In this document: positions 43,434 to 51,775 of the stretch, piece after piece | Numbering within the stretch: the stretch's first letter is position 1 | Layout of the letters: each line of letters starts with the position of its first letter | Assembly (NCBI GenBank): GCA_965194655.1 | Contig: OZ239148.1 | Span: 372,001 to 436,000 of the forward strand | Origin: Hahnella lacustris | Lineage (GTDB): Bacteria; Pseudomonadota; Gammaproteobacteria; Burkholderiales; Burkholderiaceae_A | Direction of reading: 5' to 3' | DNA length: 64,000 bases | The notes under the pieces: model-generated | Told to the model about the DNA's origin: nothing | Databases searched by the model: none | Seen by the model: only the letters and a program-made list of their open reading frames with translations | Program-made: the position numbers and the translations under genes

Positions 43434-44551
43434 AAACCAAACCACTCCAAGGCATTCGCGTCCTCGATCTCAGTCGTCTCTTACCGGGGCCCTACTGTTC
43501 GCAGCTGCTTTTGCAACTGGGCGCAGAGGTCATTCGTGTTGAAGACGCGACGAAGCCTGACGGCGGGGACATGATGAGGGGAGTCGCTCCCGGGCGGACT
43601 CGGCCCTCTCGTTTTTTCGACATTGTGAACGCGGGAAAACGATCCGTCTGTGTGGACTTGAGCCAAGATGGAGGGCGCGCCTATCTTCATCACCTTCTCG
43701 AGGTTTCTGATGTCTTGATCGAGGGTTTTAGACCTGGGGTGATGGATCGATTTGGACTGGATGGAGCGTCCTTATTGCAAGCGCATCCTCGTCTGGTCTA
43801 CTGCTCAATTTCTGGCTTTGGTCAGACAGGCGCATTTGCCCAGTCTCCTAGCCACGACATCAATTACCAAGCGTTGACTGGTGTACTCCATCAGAACGCA
43901 GCCCAGGGAGAGACGCCTGTCATTTCTGGTTTTCAGGCGGGCGACTTGGCTGGGGGGAGCATGATGGCCCTGTCCCTCATCCTGGCTGCCCTCCTCCAGG
44001 CCCAGCGAACCGGCCAAGGCCAGGTGATTGATTTGTCGATGACTCACGCCCTCGGGCAGTTGCAGCCCATGATGGCCTTTGAGTGTATGGACTACGGACA
44101 GGCATCCCCCGCGGGAGGAGGAATGGTCACCGGGGGGATCGCAGCCTACAACATCTACGAGACCTCAGATCACCAGTACATGGCCGTTGGTGCGCTTGAA
44201 GCGAAATTCTGGGGTGAGTTCTGCCATCGAATGGATCGTCCTGACTTTCTGGCCATTGGCCATCTCTTTGGAAAGAAAGGGCAGGAGGCACGGGCTCAAG
44301 TGGCCGAGGTGTTCAAGGCCAAAACCCGTGAGGAGTGGGAGGCAGTCTTTCCGCATGGCTCATGCTGTGTCACGCCAGTGCTGTCTCCCTCAGAGGCATT
44401 GGCGCGTGGATATCTCTCGACTCGCCTAGATTCGACCGAGTCTGTGCAGACGGGGCCAGAGCTTGGAGAGTCCACCTTGGCGCTTGGGCACAGCCTGAAC
44501 ATGAGCACAGATCTTTTGGAGACCTGGCTAAGAGAAGGAGCCATACGATGA
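43430..44551 (+). CDS. mcr: Alpha-methylacyl-CoA racemase
   Basis: A 373-residue member of the class III CoA-transferase/racemase superfamily. The motif SPSHDINYQALTGVL contains His142-Asp143; Asp172 lies in QAGDLAGGS and Glu257 in GALEAKF. The spacing His-30-Asp-85-Glu equals that of the catalytic His126, Asp156 and Glu241 of M. tuberculosis MCR, which distinguishes racemases from CoA transferases. The enzyme inverts the alpha-methyl centre of 2-methylacyl-CoA thioesters, such as the C25 position of sterol side chains, so that S-specific dehydrogenases can act. It sits between an aldolase/hydratase module and a FadD19-like ligase, which supports a sterol side-chain role. Confidence 0.88.
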   Translation: MKTKPLQGIRVLDLSRLLPGPYCSQLLLQLGAEVIRVEDATKPDGGDMMRGVAPGRTRPSRFFDIVNAGKRSVCVDLSQDGGRAYLHHLLEVSDVLIEGFRPGVMDRFGLDGASLLQAHPRLVYCSISGFGQTGAFAQSPSHDINYQALTGVLHQNAAQGETPVISGFQAGDLAGGSMMALSLILAALLQAQRTGQGQVIDLSMTHALGQLQPMMAFECMDYGQASPAGGGMVTGGIAAYNIYETSDHQYMAVGALEAKFWGEFCHRMDRPDFLAIGHLFGKKGQEARAQVAEVFKAKTREEWEAVFPHGSCCVTPVLSPSEALARGYLSTRLDSTESVQTGPELGESTLALGHSLNMSTDLLETWLREGAIR

Positions 44552-46152
44552 CCCAGGCAGTGGGATACAGCCTCGTCGATTATCTGGATGCCGTCGTTCG
44601 TGCGCATCCCAAGAGGACGGCAGTGGTGTATGGGGAGGAGGCCATCAGTTATGAGGAGCTCGCCGAGTTGTCATGGCGTGCTGCCGCCTGCCTGGAGGAT
44701 GGTGGAGTCAAGCGGGGACAGACCGTTGGACTGCATCTCTACAACCGACCCGAATACATTGCGGCGTTCTATGGGGCCTGCCGAATCGGAGCGATCCCGT
44801 TCAATGTGAATTACCGATACGGTAGACAGGAGCTTGCCTACTTGTATGGAGACGCTCAGGCGAGTGCGGTCTTCTGTGAACAAGACTTGCTGGATTTGGC
44901 GCAGCAGGCCTGCGCAGAGGCCACACTGAAGTCTCAGTTTTTGACGGTGGATGACATCCACCGGTCCAATGGTGAGGCCATTCGACACAGATTGGAATCT
45001 AAGGGGATTCATCCATCAGGTCACGATCTCTCACTCCTGTATACCGGTGGTACTACGGGCATGCCCAAAGGAGTGATGTGGCGTCATACCGACCTATACC
45101 ACGGCGCACTCGGATCGGGAGCCCTGTTCCTGAGGTGTGAACCCATTGACTCTCCTTCTGTACTTCAAGAGCGGGTGGCCCCCATGCCCGAGCTCCGGTA
45201 CTTGGCAGTCGCGCCCCTGATGCATGGTGCCGCCTTCTGGTCAAGCCTGATCACGCTGCACTCGGGTCTTGGACTGGTGCTGATGCCCGAGCGCCAGTTC
45301 CAGGCCGAGCGCGTGCTCGACACGCTGGTCGAGCACGGCGTTCACTTCTTGGCGGTGGTGGGAGATGCCATGGCCGTTCCTCTGCTTGATGCCATCCAGG
45401 CCGCCCCCACTCGGTGGGACCTCTCTAAGCTCATACACTGGGGAAATGGTGGTGCAGTCCTCTCTGGAGCAACCAAGGAAAGGATCCGGGCGCTACTGCC
45501 GAGGGTTCAGATTGGGGACGGAATGGGGTCGTCAGAGTCAGGCATTCTTGGGGCTGGAGACCCCTCTCAGGAATCAAAGGGGTTGTTGAGACTTCCCGCA
45601 AGAGACGATGTCAAAGTCATCGTTGATCGGAGTCGACTCGCGCTTCCAGGTGAGCAGGGAATGCTCGCCAGAACCGGCCCGATTCCCATGGGCTATTGGC
45701 GAGATGAAAAGAAGACACGGGAGAACTTTCTTACGCTTGAGGGCGTTCGATACGTGCTCACCGGCGATGCGGCTCTGCAGGGTGAGGATGGGTCTGTTGT
45801 TTTGCTCGGGCGCGACTCACAATGTGTCAACACTGGCGGAGAGAAGGTCTTCGTGGAGGAGGTCGAGACGCAGGTCAAGATGCACCCTTCCGTGCTTGAC
45901 TGTAATGCTGTTGGCATACCTGACCCCAGATGGGGGCAGAAGCTGGTTGCCCTGGTGAGCTTGCGGGCGGATGGGGATCTGCCAGCGAATCAGGTAGAGG
46001 CAAGCATTATCCAGGCTTGCAAAACTGGTCTTGCCGCCTATAAGGCGCCCAAGAGAGTCTGGGTGGTTCCGAGCATTCCCCGTGGCGCCAATGGCAAGGC
46101 TGACTACCGCTGGGCAAAGGCCAAGGCAGAACAGCTCGACCTAGGAACATGA
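44548..46152 (+). CDS. fadD19: FadD19-like steroid side-chain CoA ligase
   Basis: 534 residues. LLYTGGTTGMPKGVMWRH (the P-loop, near residue 170), APLMHGAAFWSS, GDAMAVPLLDA, GSSESG, GYWRDEKKTRENF, NTGGEKVFVEEVE and the lysine region NGKADYRWAK all match words of mycobacterial FadD19, the ligase for C24/C26 sterol side-chain carboxylates. The TGG in place of TSG in the P-loop and VMWRH are branch markers. The ATG at 44548 gives an ATGA overlap with the racemase stop. With the racemase it forms a side-chain activation pair typical of cholesterol or phytosterol use. The next gene starts inside its stop (ATGA). Confidence 0.83.
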   Translation: MTQAVGYSLVDYLDAVVRAHPKRTAVVYGEEAISYEELAELSWRAAACLEDGGVKRGQTVGLHLYNRPEYIAAFYGACRIGAIPFNVNYRYGRQELAYLYGDAQASAVFCEQDLLDLAQQACAEATLKSQFLTVDDIHRSNGEAIRHRLESKGIHPSGHDLSLLYTGGTTGMPKGVMWRHTDLYHGALGSGALFLRCEPIDSPSVLQERVAPMPELRYLAVAPLMHGAAFWSSLITLHSGLGLVLMPERQFQAERVLDTLVEHGVHFLAVVGDAMAVPLLDAIQAAPTRWDLSKLIHWGNGGAVLSGATKERIRALLPRVQIGDGMGSSESGILGAGDPSQESKGLLRLPARDDVKVIVDRSRLALPGEQGMLARTGPIPMGYWRDEKKTRENFLTLEGVRYVLTGDAALQGEDGSVVLLGRDSQCVNTGGEKVFVEEVETQVKMHPSVLDCNAVGIPDPRWGQKLVALVSLRADGDLPANQVEASIIQACKTGLAAYKAPKRVWVVPSIPRGANGKADYRWAKAKAEQLDLGT

Positions 46153-46934
46153 TCCCTCGAAAGACAGCCCTTGTGACAGGGGGCACGAGAGGGATTGGGT
46201 TTGAGACCGCCTCGCAGCTGGCGCGAATGGGCCACCGGGTCGTCATCACCAGCAGGGCTGAGTCCGATGCGATTCAGCCGGCACTCGGCGAACTCTCCGG
46301 CCTGGGAGCGGATCCGGTCTGGTGTGAGCTGTCCTTGGAAGACCTCCATTCAGCAGAGTCTCTTGTCGATCGCGTACATCAGGCTGTCGGGCCCATCGAT
46401 ATCCTCGTTCAGAATGCCGTGTATCAGGGCACATTGAATCAACAGCCCCTAGCAAACCTCAGTGCAGAGGACCTTCAGGCGGCATGGCAGTCCACCATCT
46501 CGGCTCCTCTGCTGTTGATCCGAGAGGCGCACCGGCACATGGAGAAATACGCCGAACGGGGTCGAATTCTCATCGTCGGGTCTGGGGCCGGTCGATATGA
46601 CCCCCCAGCCTCTGTGGCTGATGGCGGATGGGGCTTCGTCTATGGCGCATCCAAGGCTGCGCTTCACCGTTTGGCCGGTGTGATGCACGCAGAACACCCG
46701 AAAGCCAGAACCACCCTGATCACAGTGAATCCCGGCGTGGTCGATACGCCTGCGTTGCGGGCGACCTTGGGATTGAATGCTGAGTTGGTCCTCAAGATGG
46801 GCGCGAAACCAGCGTCTGATGTGGGCTTGGCGCTGGCCTGGCTCGCGACGGACGCTCCTCGTGAGCAGTGGCATCTTGAGTTCGTAGACCTACAAAAGAG
46901 AAGATGGGAAGGCTCGGAACGGGGGCTAGTCTAA
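46149..46934 (+). CDS. Short-chain dehydrogenase (divergent)
   Basis: 261 residues with TGGTRGIGFETA, a variant QNAVYQG in the NNAG position, LIVGSGAG for the serine and YGASKAA. The fold is clearly SDR, but the usual NNAG asparagine context has changed. Its C-terminal LEFVDLQKRRWEGSERG lacks the common GG(x)D ending. It is translationally coupled to the FadD19-like ligase and is last in its operon, and its stop codon lies inside predicted operator site E. It probably oxidises a hydroxyl or hydroxyacyl-CoA intermediate of the side chain. The substrate cannot be assigned. Confidence 0.68.
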   Translation: MIPRKTALVTGGTRGIGFETASQLARMGHRVVITSRAESDAIQPALGELSGLGADPVWCELSLEDLHSAESLVDRVHQAVGPIDILVQNAVYQGTLNQQPLANLSAEDLQAAWQSTISAPLLLIREAHRHMEKYAERGRILIVGSGAGRYDPPASVADGGWGFVYGASKAALHRLAGVMHAEHPKARTTLITVNPGVVDTPALRATLGLNAELVLKMGAKPASDVGLALAWLATDAPREQWHLEFVDLQKRRWEGSERGLV

Positions 46935-46942
46935 TAAGACGA
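46927..46942. promoter_or_regulatory. Predicted operator, site E (hsaD operon promoter)
   Basis: TAGTC-N6-GACGA followed by TG, the same outer halves as site F. It overlaps the stop of the upstream SDR and lies 59-74 bp before the hsaD start, in the only promoter-sized gap before a run of fifteen genes. Confidence 0.6.
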
Positions 46943-47000
46943 TGAGTCTCGCAGCGCGACGCAGCAGACTCAAAACCAAGTCAATCACGAGGACCACGCG

Positions 47001-47828
47001 GTGTCTCTTCCCCCAGTAGATCGATTTGTTGAACTCCCCTCCGGCCTAAAGGTGCATTACTACGACCGGGGCTCTGGTGCGCCAGTCGTCTTCCTACACG
47101 GGGCCGGACCAGGGGCGGGCGCTTGGGCAAACTTCAGTCAGAATTTCCCTGCTTTTGAGCGGGCTGGAGTGCGATGCATTGGGCTGGATATGCCGGGTTT
47201 CGGTCACTCAGACAAGCCTGAGGACTTGCTCTATAACGACGACACGTTTGACCGCACACTATTGGAGTTCTTCGATGCGGTTGGCCTCGATTCAGCCATC
47301 CTTCTCGGAAACTCTCTCGGCGGAGCGATCTCTCTGAGATTTGTGCTGGATCATCCCACCCGGGTGAACGGGCTCATTCTGATGGCCCCTGGCGGGGTGG
47401 AAGATCGAGAGACCTATTTCCAAATGACGGGTGTTCAGACGATGGTCCAGACCTTTCAGTCTGGGCCTATGGATCTTGCGGCGATGCGAAGGGTGATGAG
47501 CCTTCAGATGTTCAACCCAGATCGCATTCCTGCTGGTTTACTTGAACAACGCGTAGAGGTGGCCAAACTCCAACCCTCTACGTTGTTCTCTACGATGCGT
47601 GTGGCCAACATGACACCGCGCTTAGCGGACATTCAGTGTCCCATCTTGGGGTTCTGGGGTGTCAACGACCAGTTCAATCCACATACGGGTGCGCTCAAGA
47701 TTACCCAGGCCTGTCCCCAGGTGCGCTTTGTGCTGTTGTCCCAGTGTGGTCATTGGGTCATGCTCGAGCATCAAACGGTTTTTGAGCGTGAGTGCCTAGA
47801 ATTCGTCCGTGAGGTGGCGAGTCGATGA
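47001..47828 (+). CDS. hsaD: HsaD-like meta-cleavage product hydrolase
   Basis: A 275-residue alpha/beta hydrolase. The nucleophile elbow GNSLGG has Ser105, with Asp223 in WGVNDQFNP and His251 in CGHWVMLEH, a complete triad. FLHGAGPGAGAWANF supplies the oxyanion region. These words match the C-C bond hydrolase family (HsaD, BphD, TesD) that splits the meta-cleavage product of the steroid A/B rings into the HIP-type acid and 2-hydroxyhexa-2,4-dienoate. A GTG start preceded by CACGAGGA is preferred. It is followed directly by genes for the next three steps, so the assignment to this pathway is secure, although the ring-cleaving HsaC is not in the window. Confidence 0.9.
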   Translation: MSLPPVDRFVELPSGLKVHYYDRGSGAPVVFLHGAGPGAGAWANFSQNFPAFERAGVRCIGLDMPGFGHSDKPEDLLYNDDTFDRTLLEFFDAVGLDSAILLGNSLGGAISLRFVLDHPTRVNGLILMAPGGVEDRETYFQMTGVQTMVQTFQSGPMDLAAMRRVMSLQMFNPDRIPAGLLEQRVEVAKLQPSTLFSTMRVANMTPRLADIQCPILGFWGVNDQFNPHTGALKITQACPQVRFVLLSQCGHWVMLEHQTVFERECLEFVREVASR

Positions 47829-48616
47829 GCACAGGGATGCATCAACGGCTCTCTGTAATGCTCGACGAGGCGCTTCGCGCTCGTCGTCCGATTCGTCCGC
47901 TGACGGAGCTCGAGCCCTCCATCACCATTGATGATGCCTACGAGGTATCCAAGGCCTTTTGTCAGTATCGCATCGCCCGTGGAGATCGCATCTCAGGCAA
48001 AAAGATTGGTGTCACCAGTGCAGCGGTGCAGCAGATGTTGGGCGTTCATCAACCCGACTTCGGCTTCTTGCTGGTCTCCATGGATGTCAGTGGCCAAGAT
48101 CAGGTGTCATTCAAGGAGCACGGGCTCATTCAGCCCCGAGCAGAGGGAGAGGTGGGTTTTCGCCTCGCAAGATCTCTAAAGGGTCCCGGGGTCACCGCTC
48201 AGGATGTTCTCGACGCCACTGAGTCAGTCTTTCCGTGCTTCGAGATTGTGGATTCGAGAATTGAGAATTGGCAGATCAAGATTCAAGATACCGTCGCAGA
48301 CAATGCTTCCTGCGGTGTGTATGTCTTGGGTACGCCGGTCCACCTACCCGAAGACATGAGCCTGGCCGATCTCCATATGGTGATTCATCAGAATGGCGTG
48401 CAGGTGGCTGAGGGGCTGGGCTCTGCAGTCCAGGGGCATCCCGCTCAGGCTGTGGCCTGGCTCGCCAATACCTTAGGGGCCTACGGCATTGAACTGGAGG
48501 CAGGAGAGGTCATTCTCTCTGGGTCTCTGGCACCGTTGTTGCCCGCTCAACCCGGCGATCACTTTGTCATGAAGATGACTGCGTTGGGTGAGGTTGAGGT
48601 CCGTTTTTCAGATTAG
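47825..48616 (+). CDS. hsaE: 2-hydroxydienoate hydratase HsaE/MhpD-like
   Basis: A 263-residue member of the hydratase/decarboxylase family. SGKKIGVTSAAVQQ, HQPDFGFL, PRAEGEVGFRL and the metal-site glutamates in CFEIVDSRIENW are family signatures, as is LSGSLAPLLPAQPGDHF near the end. It adds water to 2-hydroxyhexa-2,4-dienoate giving 4-hydroxy-2-oxohexanoate. The start overlaps the hsaD stop by 4 bp (ATGA). HsaD-E-G-F gene order follows pathway order except that the dehydrogenase precedes the aldolase, as is common in bph/hsa operons. Confidence 0.88.
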   Translation: MSTGMHQRLSVMLDEALRARRPIRPLTELEPSITIDDAYEVSKAFCQYRIARGDRISGKKIGVTSAAVQQMLGVHQPDFGFLLVSMDVSGQDQVSFKEHGLIQPRAEGEVGFRLARSLKGPGVTAQDVLDATESVFPCFEIVDSRIENWQIKIQDTVADNASCGVYVLGTPVHLPEDMSLADLHMVIHQNGVQVAEGLGSAVQGHPAQAVAWLANTLGAYGIELEAGEVILSGSLAPLLPAQPGDHFVMKMTALGEVEVRFSD

Positions 48617-48629
48617 TTCAGGGGAAGAG

Positions 48630-49538
48630 ATGACACGCATTCCGTGCGCAATCATCGGTTCGGGAAACATTGGAACCGATCTCATGATGAAGCTGGCCCG
48701 ATCGGCCGTGCTAGAACCGACTTGGATGGTCGGAATCGACGAGCAGTCTGACGGCCTGGCAAGAGCGCGCTCCATGGGGCTTAAGACCACGCATGAGGGG
48801 GTTCAGGGGCTGATCAAGGCCACGCAGGCGGGCGAAATTGGTTTCGCGTTCGATGCAACCAGTGCCTATGCGCATGCGGAGAACAGCGCACTGCTTAAGG
48901 CTCGGGGCGTTCGCATGCTTGATCTCACCCCAGCTGCCATTGGACCCTATTGTGTTCCCCCTGTGAACCTAACGGATCATCTCACCGAGGACTGCTGGAA
49001 CCTCAACATGGTGACGTGCGGTGGACAGGCCACCATTCCGATGGTGTATGCCGTTTCTCGTGTGCAATCGGTGCGTTATGCCGAGATCGTCGCAACGGTC
49101 TCGAGTCGCTCAGCGGGTCCGGGAACTCGCAAGAATATCGATGAGTTCACTCGCACCACCGCAGGCGCAGTGGCCAAGGTAGGGGGCGCACGGGAGGGCA
49201 AGGCGATCATCATTCTGAATCCTGCAGAGCCGCCCATCATCATGCGGGACACCATTCACTGTCTCACTGATCTCGAGCCGGATCAGGCGGCCATCACTGA
49301 CTCGGTCCATCGCATGGTGGAAGAGGTACAGACCTATGTTCCTGGATACCGGCTGGTGAATGGTCCTGTATTTGACTCCAGTGCCGGCATGCACCGAGTG
49401 TCGGTGTTCCTAGAGGTGGCGGGTCTTGGAGACTATCTTCCCAAGTACGCAGGCAACCTCGACATCATGACGGCTGCGGCAGCAAAGACTGCAGAGGTCA
49501 TGGCGAAGAGACTCTTTCCAGAAGGATTCTCAAAATGA
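48630..49538 (+). CDS. hsaG: Acylating aldehyde dehydrogenase HsaG/BphJ-like
   Basis: 302 residues. IIGSGNIGTDLMMK is the NAD-binding motif; Cys130 in NMVTCGGQATIPM is the acylation nucleophile. LDLTPAAIGP, NIDEFTRTTAGA and HRVSVFLEV are conserved in the MhpF/BphJ family. It converts propanal (from the steroid pathway) or acetaldehyde to the acyl-CoA and works in a channelling complex with the aldolase encoded next. AGGGGAAGAG precedes the ATG at 48630. It overlaps the aldolase gene by 4 bp, consistent with complex assembly. Confidence 0.9.
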   Translation: MTRIPCAIIGSGNIGTDLMMKLARSAVLEPTWMVGIDEQSDGLARARSMGLKTTHEGVQGLIKATQAGEIGFAFDATSAYAHAENSALLKARGVRMLDLTPAAIGPYCVPPVNLTDHLTEDCWNLNMVTCGGQATIPMVYAVSRVQSVRYAEIVATVSSRSAGPGTRKNIDEFTRTTAGAVAKVGGAREGKAIIILNPAEPPIIMRDTIHCLTDLEPDQAAITDSVHRMVEEVQTYVPGYRLVNGPVFDSSAGMHRVSVFLEVAGLGDYLPKYAGNLDIMTAAAAKTAEVMAKRLFPEGFSK

Positions 49539-50587
49539 CCGAGCGTCAATCCGATCGATTAAAGGGCCGAAAGGTCACGCTTCACGATATGTCTCTGCGG
49601 GATGGCATGCACCCGAAGCGTCATCAGATCAGTCTGGATGCCATGAAAGGCATTGCGGCCGGTCTCGATCAGGCCGGCATTCCGCTCATCGAGGTGACGC
49701 ATGGTGACGGACTAGGCGGTGCCTCCGTGAACTATGGTTTCCCTGCCCATACCGATGAGGAGTACCTCAAGGCCGTGGTTTCCGTGGTGAAGCAGGCTCG
49801 TATTTCAGCGCTGCTTCTGCCCGGAATTGGAACCGTGGATCACCTGCGCATGGCGCATGACATTGGTGTCAAAACCATCCGAGTCGCCACCCACTGCACG
49901 GAGGCGGATGTCTCAGAACAGCACATTGGATTAGGCCGTCAACTCGGCATGGACACCGTGGGCTTCCTCATGATGGCGCACATGCTGGATGCTCAGAGTC
50001 TGGTCAAGCAGGCCAAACTTATGGAATCTTTCGGTGCCAATTGCATCTACATCACGGATTCCGCTGGCTACATGCTCCCCGATGATGTGACAGAGCGCTT
50101 AGCGGCCGTGCGTGCAGCCCTCAGTCCTGAGACCGAACTCGGTTTTCATGGACATCACAACCTGGGTATGGGAATCGCCAACTCGTTGGCTGCCCTGGAT
50201 GCAGGGGCGAATCGAATTGATGGGTCCGCTGCGGGCTTGGGTGCGGGTGCGGGAAACACTCCGTTAGAAGTCTTCAATGCGGTCTGCGATCGTATGGGCA
50301 TCGAGACTGGCGTGGATGTCTGGAAGCTGTCTGATGTGGCGGAGGACTTGGTGACGCCCATCATGGATGAGCCGGTGCGCATTGATCGTGAATCTCTGAC
50401 GCTGGGGTATGCCGGTGTGTACTCCTCCTTCCTACTTTTTGCGAAGCGCGCGGAAGTGAAATACGGCGTCTCTGCGAGAGACATTCTGGTTGAGCTTGGG
50501 CGCAAGAAGATGATTGGTGGGCAAGAAGACATGATCGAGGACACCGCGATGAATATGGCTCGTGAGAAAGGCCTGGCGAATGCCTAA
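49535..50587 (+). CDS. hsaF: 4-hydroxy-2-oxoacid aldolase HsaF/BphI-like
   Basis: A 350-residue DRE-TIM metalloaldolase. LHDMSLRDGMHPKRHQ contains the metal and catalytic residues, GFHGHHNLGM the metal histidines, and the C-terminal DILVELGRKKMIGGQEDM is the communication domain that binds the dehydrogenase. The enzyme splits 4-hydroxy-2-oxohexanoate into pyruvate and propanal. Motifs and neighbours leave little doubt. The 3' end overlaps the next gene by 8 bp. Confidence 0.92.
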   Translation: MTERQSDRLKGRKVTLHDMSLRDGMHPKRHQISLDAMKGIAAGLDQAGIPLIEVTHGDGLGGASVNYGFPAHTDEEYLKAVVSVVKQARISALLLPGIGTVDHLRMAHDIGVKTIRVATHCTEADVSEQHIGLGRQLGMDTVGFLMMAHMLDAQSLVKQAKLMESFGANCIYITDSAGYMLPDDVTERLAAVRAALSPETELGFHGHHNLGMGIANSLAALDAGANRIDGSAAGLGAGAGNTPLEVFNAVCDRMGIETGVDVWKLSDVAEDLVTPIMDEPVRIDRESLTLGYAGVYSSFLLFAKRAEVKYGVSARDILVELGRKKMIGGQEDMIEDTAMNMAREKGLANA

Positions 50588-51764
50588 GTTCTTTGATGAA
50601 TGGAGAAAGGGCTGCTCGTACTACACCGAGAGTCACGAAGCTTGGGCGGATACGGTTCGACGTTTCGTAGACCAGGAAATTCGCCCAAACATTGACCAGT
50701 GGGAAGCCGATGGGCTTCTGCCTAAAGACCTGTTCGTCAAGGCGGCCGATATTGGCATTTTGGGGTTGGGTTTCCCAGAGGAGTACGGCGGCATCTCCGA
50801 GGGCATCGATCGCTTCCACGGCAACATCACTGGCGCAGAGCTCGCGGCCGCAGGGGCTGGCGGACTGCATGCCGGCTTGCTCGTGTTCACCGTAGGACTC
50901 GGTGCCATTCTGGCGATGGGCCCAGAGGCGATGAAGCGTCGTGTGGCCCCCGAGGTTCTTGCTGGTCGAAAACTCTTGAGCCTGGCCGTGACAGAGCCAT
51001 CGGGTGGATCGGATGTGGCTGCCCTTCAGACCGTTGCCGAGCGGCATGGTGATGTCTACCGCGTTCGCGGATCCAAGACGCTGATCACCGGCGGAACTCG
51101 CGCAGATTATTTTGTGACGGCCGTCAGAACGGGGGGGGCAGGACACGGCGGCATCAGTCTGATGCTGATCGAGCGCGACTTCAAGGGAGTGAGCAGCACG
51201 AAACTCGAGAAGATGGGCTGGCATTGCTCTGACACCGCCACCGTCTATTTTGACGACGTAGAGGTGCCCGCTGAAAACCTCATCGGCGAGGAGGGCAAAG
51301 CCTTTGTCGGTCTGATGCGAAACTTCAACGCGGAGCGACTCGGCATTGCGACCACATCAAACGCCTTCTCCATGGTCTGCCTGGAAGATGCTCTGGACTG
51401 GGCTCAGCAGCGACAGACCTTCGGTAAGCCGTTGGTCCAGCATCAGGTGATTCGCCAGAAACTCTCGTCTATGACTCAGCGCATTTATTCGACTCAGGCT
51501 TGGGCGGATCGATGCACGCTCGCCTTACAGAATGGGCAGGACGACGCCGGAGAAATTGCATTGCTGAAGGTTCACGCCACACAGGCTTTTGAATATGTCG
51601 CACGCGAGGCCTGCCAGATTCTTGGAGGCGCGAGTTATGTACGGGGCTCTCGAGTCGAGCGGATTTACCGAGAGGTCCGACCCAATGCCATTGCAGGCGG
51701 TTCAGAAGAAATCATGCTCGACCTTGCTGCCCGACAGCTGGGCTACTTGAGATCAATCAGTTAG
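50580..51764 (+). CDS. Acyl-CoA dehydrogenase (single-gene, long-chain/IVD type)
   Basis: 394 residues with LGFPEEYGGISEG, LAVTEPSGGSDVAALQT, GSKTLITGG and the C-terminal ILGGASYVRGSRVERIYREV then AIAGGSEEIMLDLAARQL. The catalytic glutamate is in NAERLGIA (helix G), as in isovaleryl- and long-chain acyl-CoA dehydrogenases; the YEGT position is AGGS. Unlike the other dehydrogenases in the window it has no small partner gene, so it is probably a homotetramer. A GTG at 50562 is an alternative start, but the ATG at 50580 fits family length. Its substrate may be a later, smaller CoA ester from rings C/D. Confidence 0.78.
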   Translation: MPKFFDEWRKGCSYYTESHEAWADTVRRFVDQEIRPNIDQWEADGLLPKDLFVKAADIGILGLGFPEEYGGISEGIDRFHGNITGAELAAAGAGGLHAGLLVFTVGLGAILAMGPEAMKRRVAPEVLAGRKLLSLAVTEPSGGSDVAALQTVAERHGDVYRVRGSKTLITGGTRADYFVTAVRTGGAGHGGISLMLIERDFKGVSSTKLEKMGWHCSDTATVYFDDVEVPAENLIGEEGKAFVGLMRNFNAERLGIATTSNAFSMVCLEDALDWAQQRQTFGKPLVQHQVIRQKLSSMTQRIYSTQAWADRCTLALQNGQDDAGEIALLKVHATQAFEYVAREACQILGGASYVRGSRVERIYREVRPNAIAGGSEEIMLDLAARQLGYLRSIS

Positions 51765-51775
51765 GAGGATGCAAC

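Noticed and set aside
43430..44551. Class III CoA-transferase (CaiB/FrcA type)
   Set aside because: The HDINY motif and the His-Asp-Glu spacing match alpha-methylacyl-CoA racemase, not a transferase using a single Asp.
46944..46971. GAGTCT...AGACTC inverted repeat as a terminator
   Set aside because: The stem is only 6 bp with a 16-base loop and no T-run follows; it lies in the leader of the hsaD operon.
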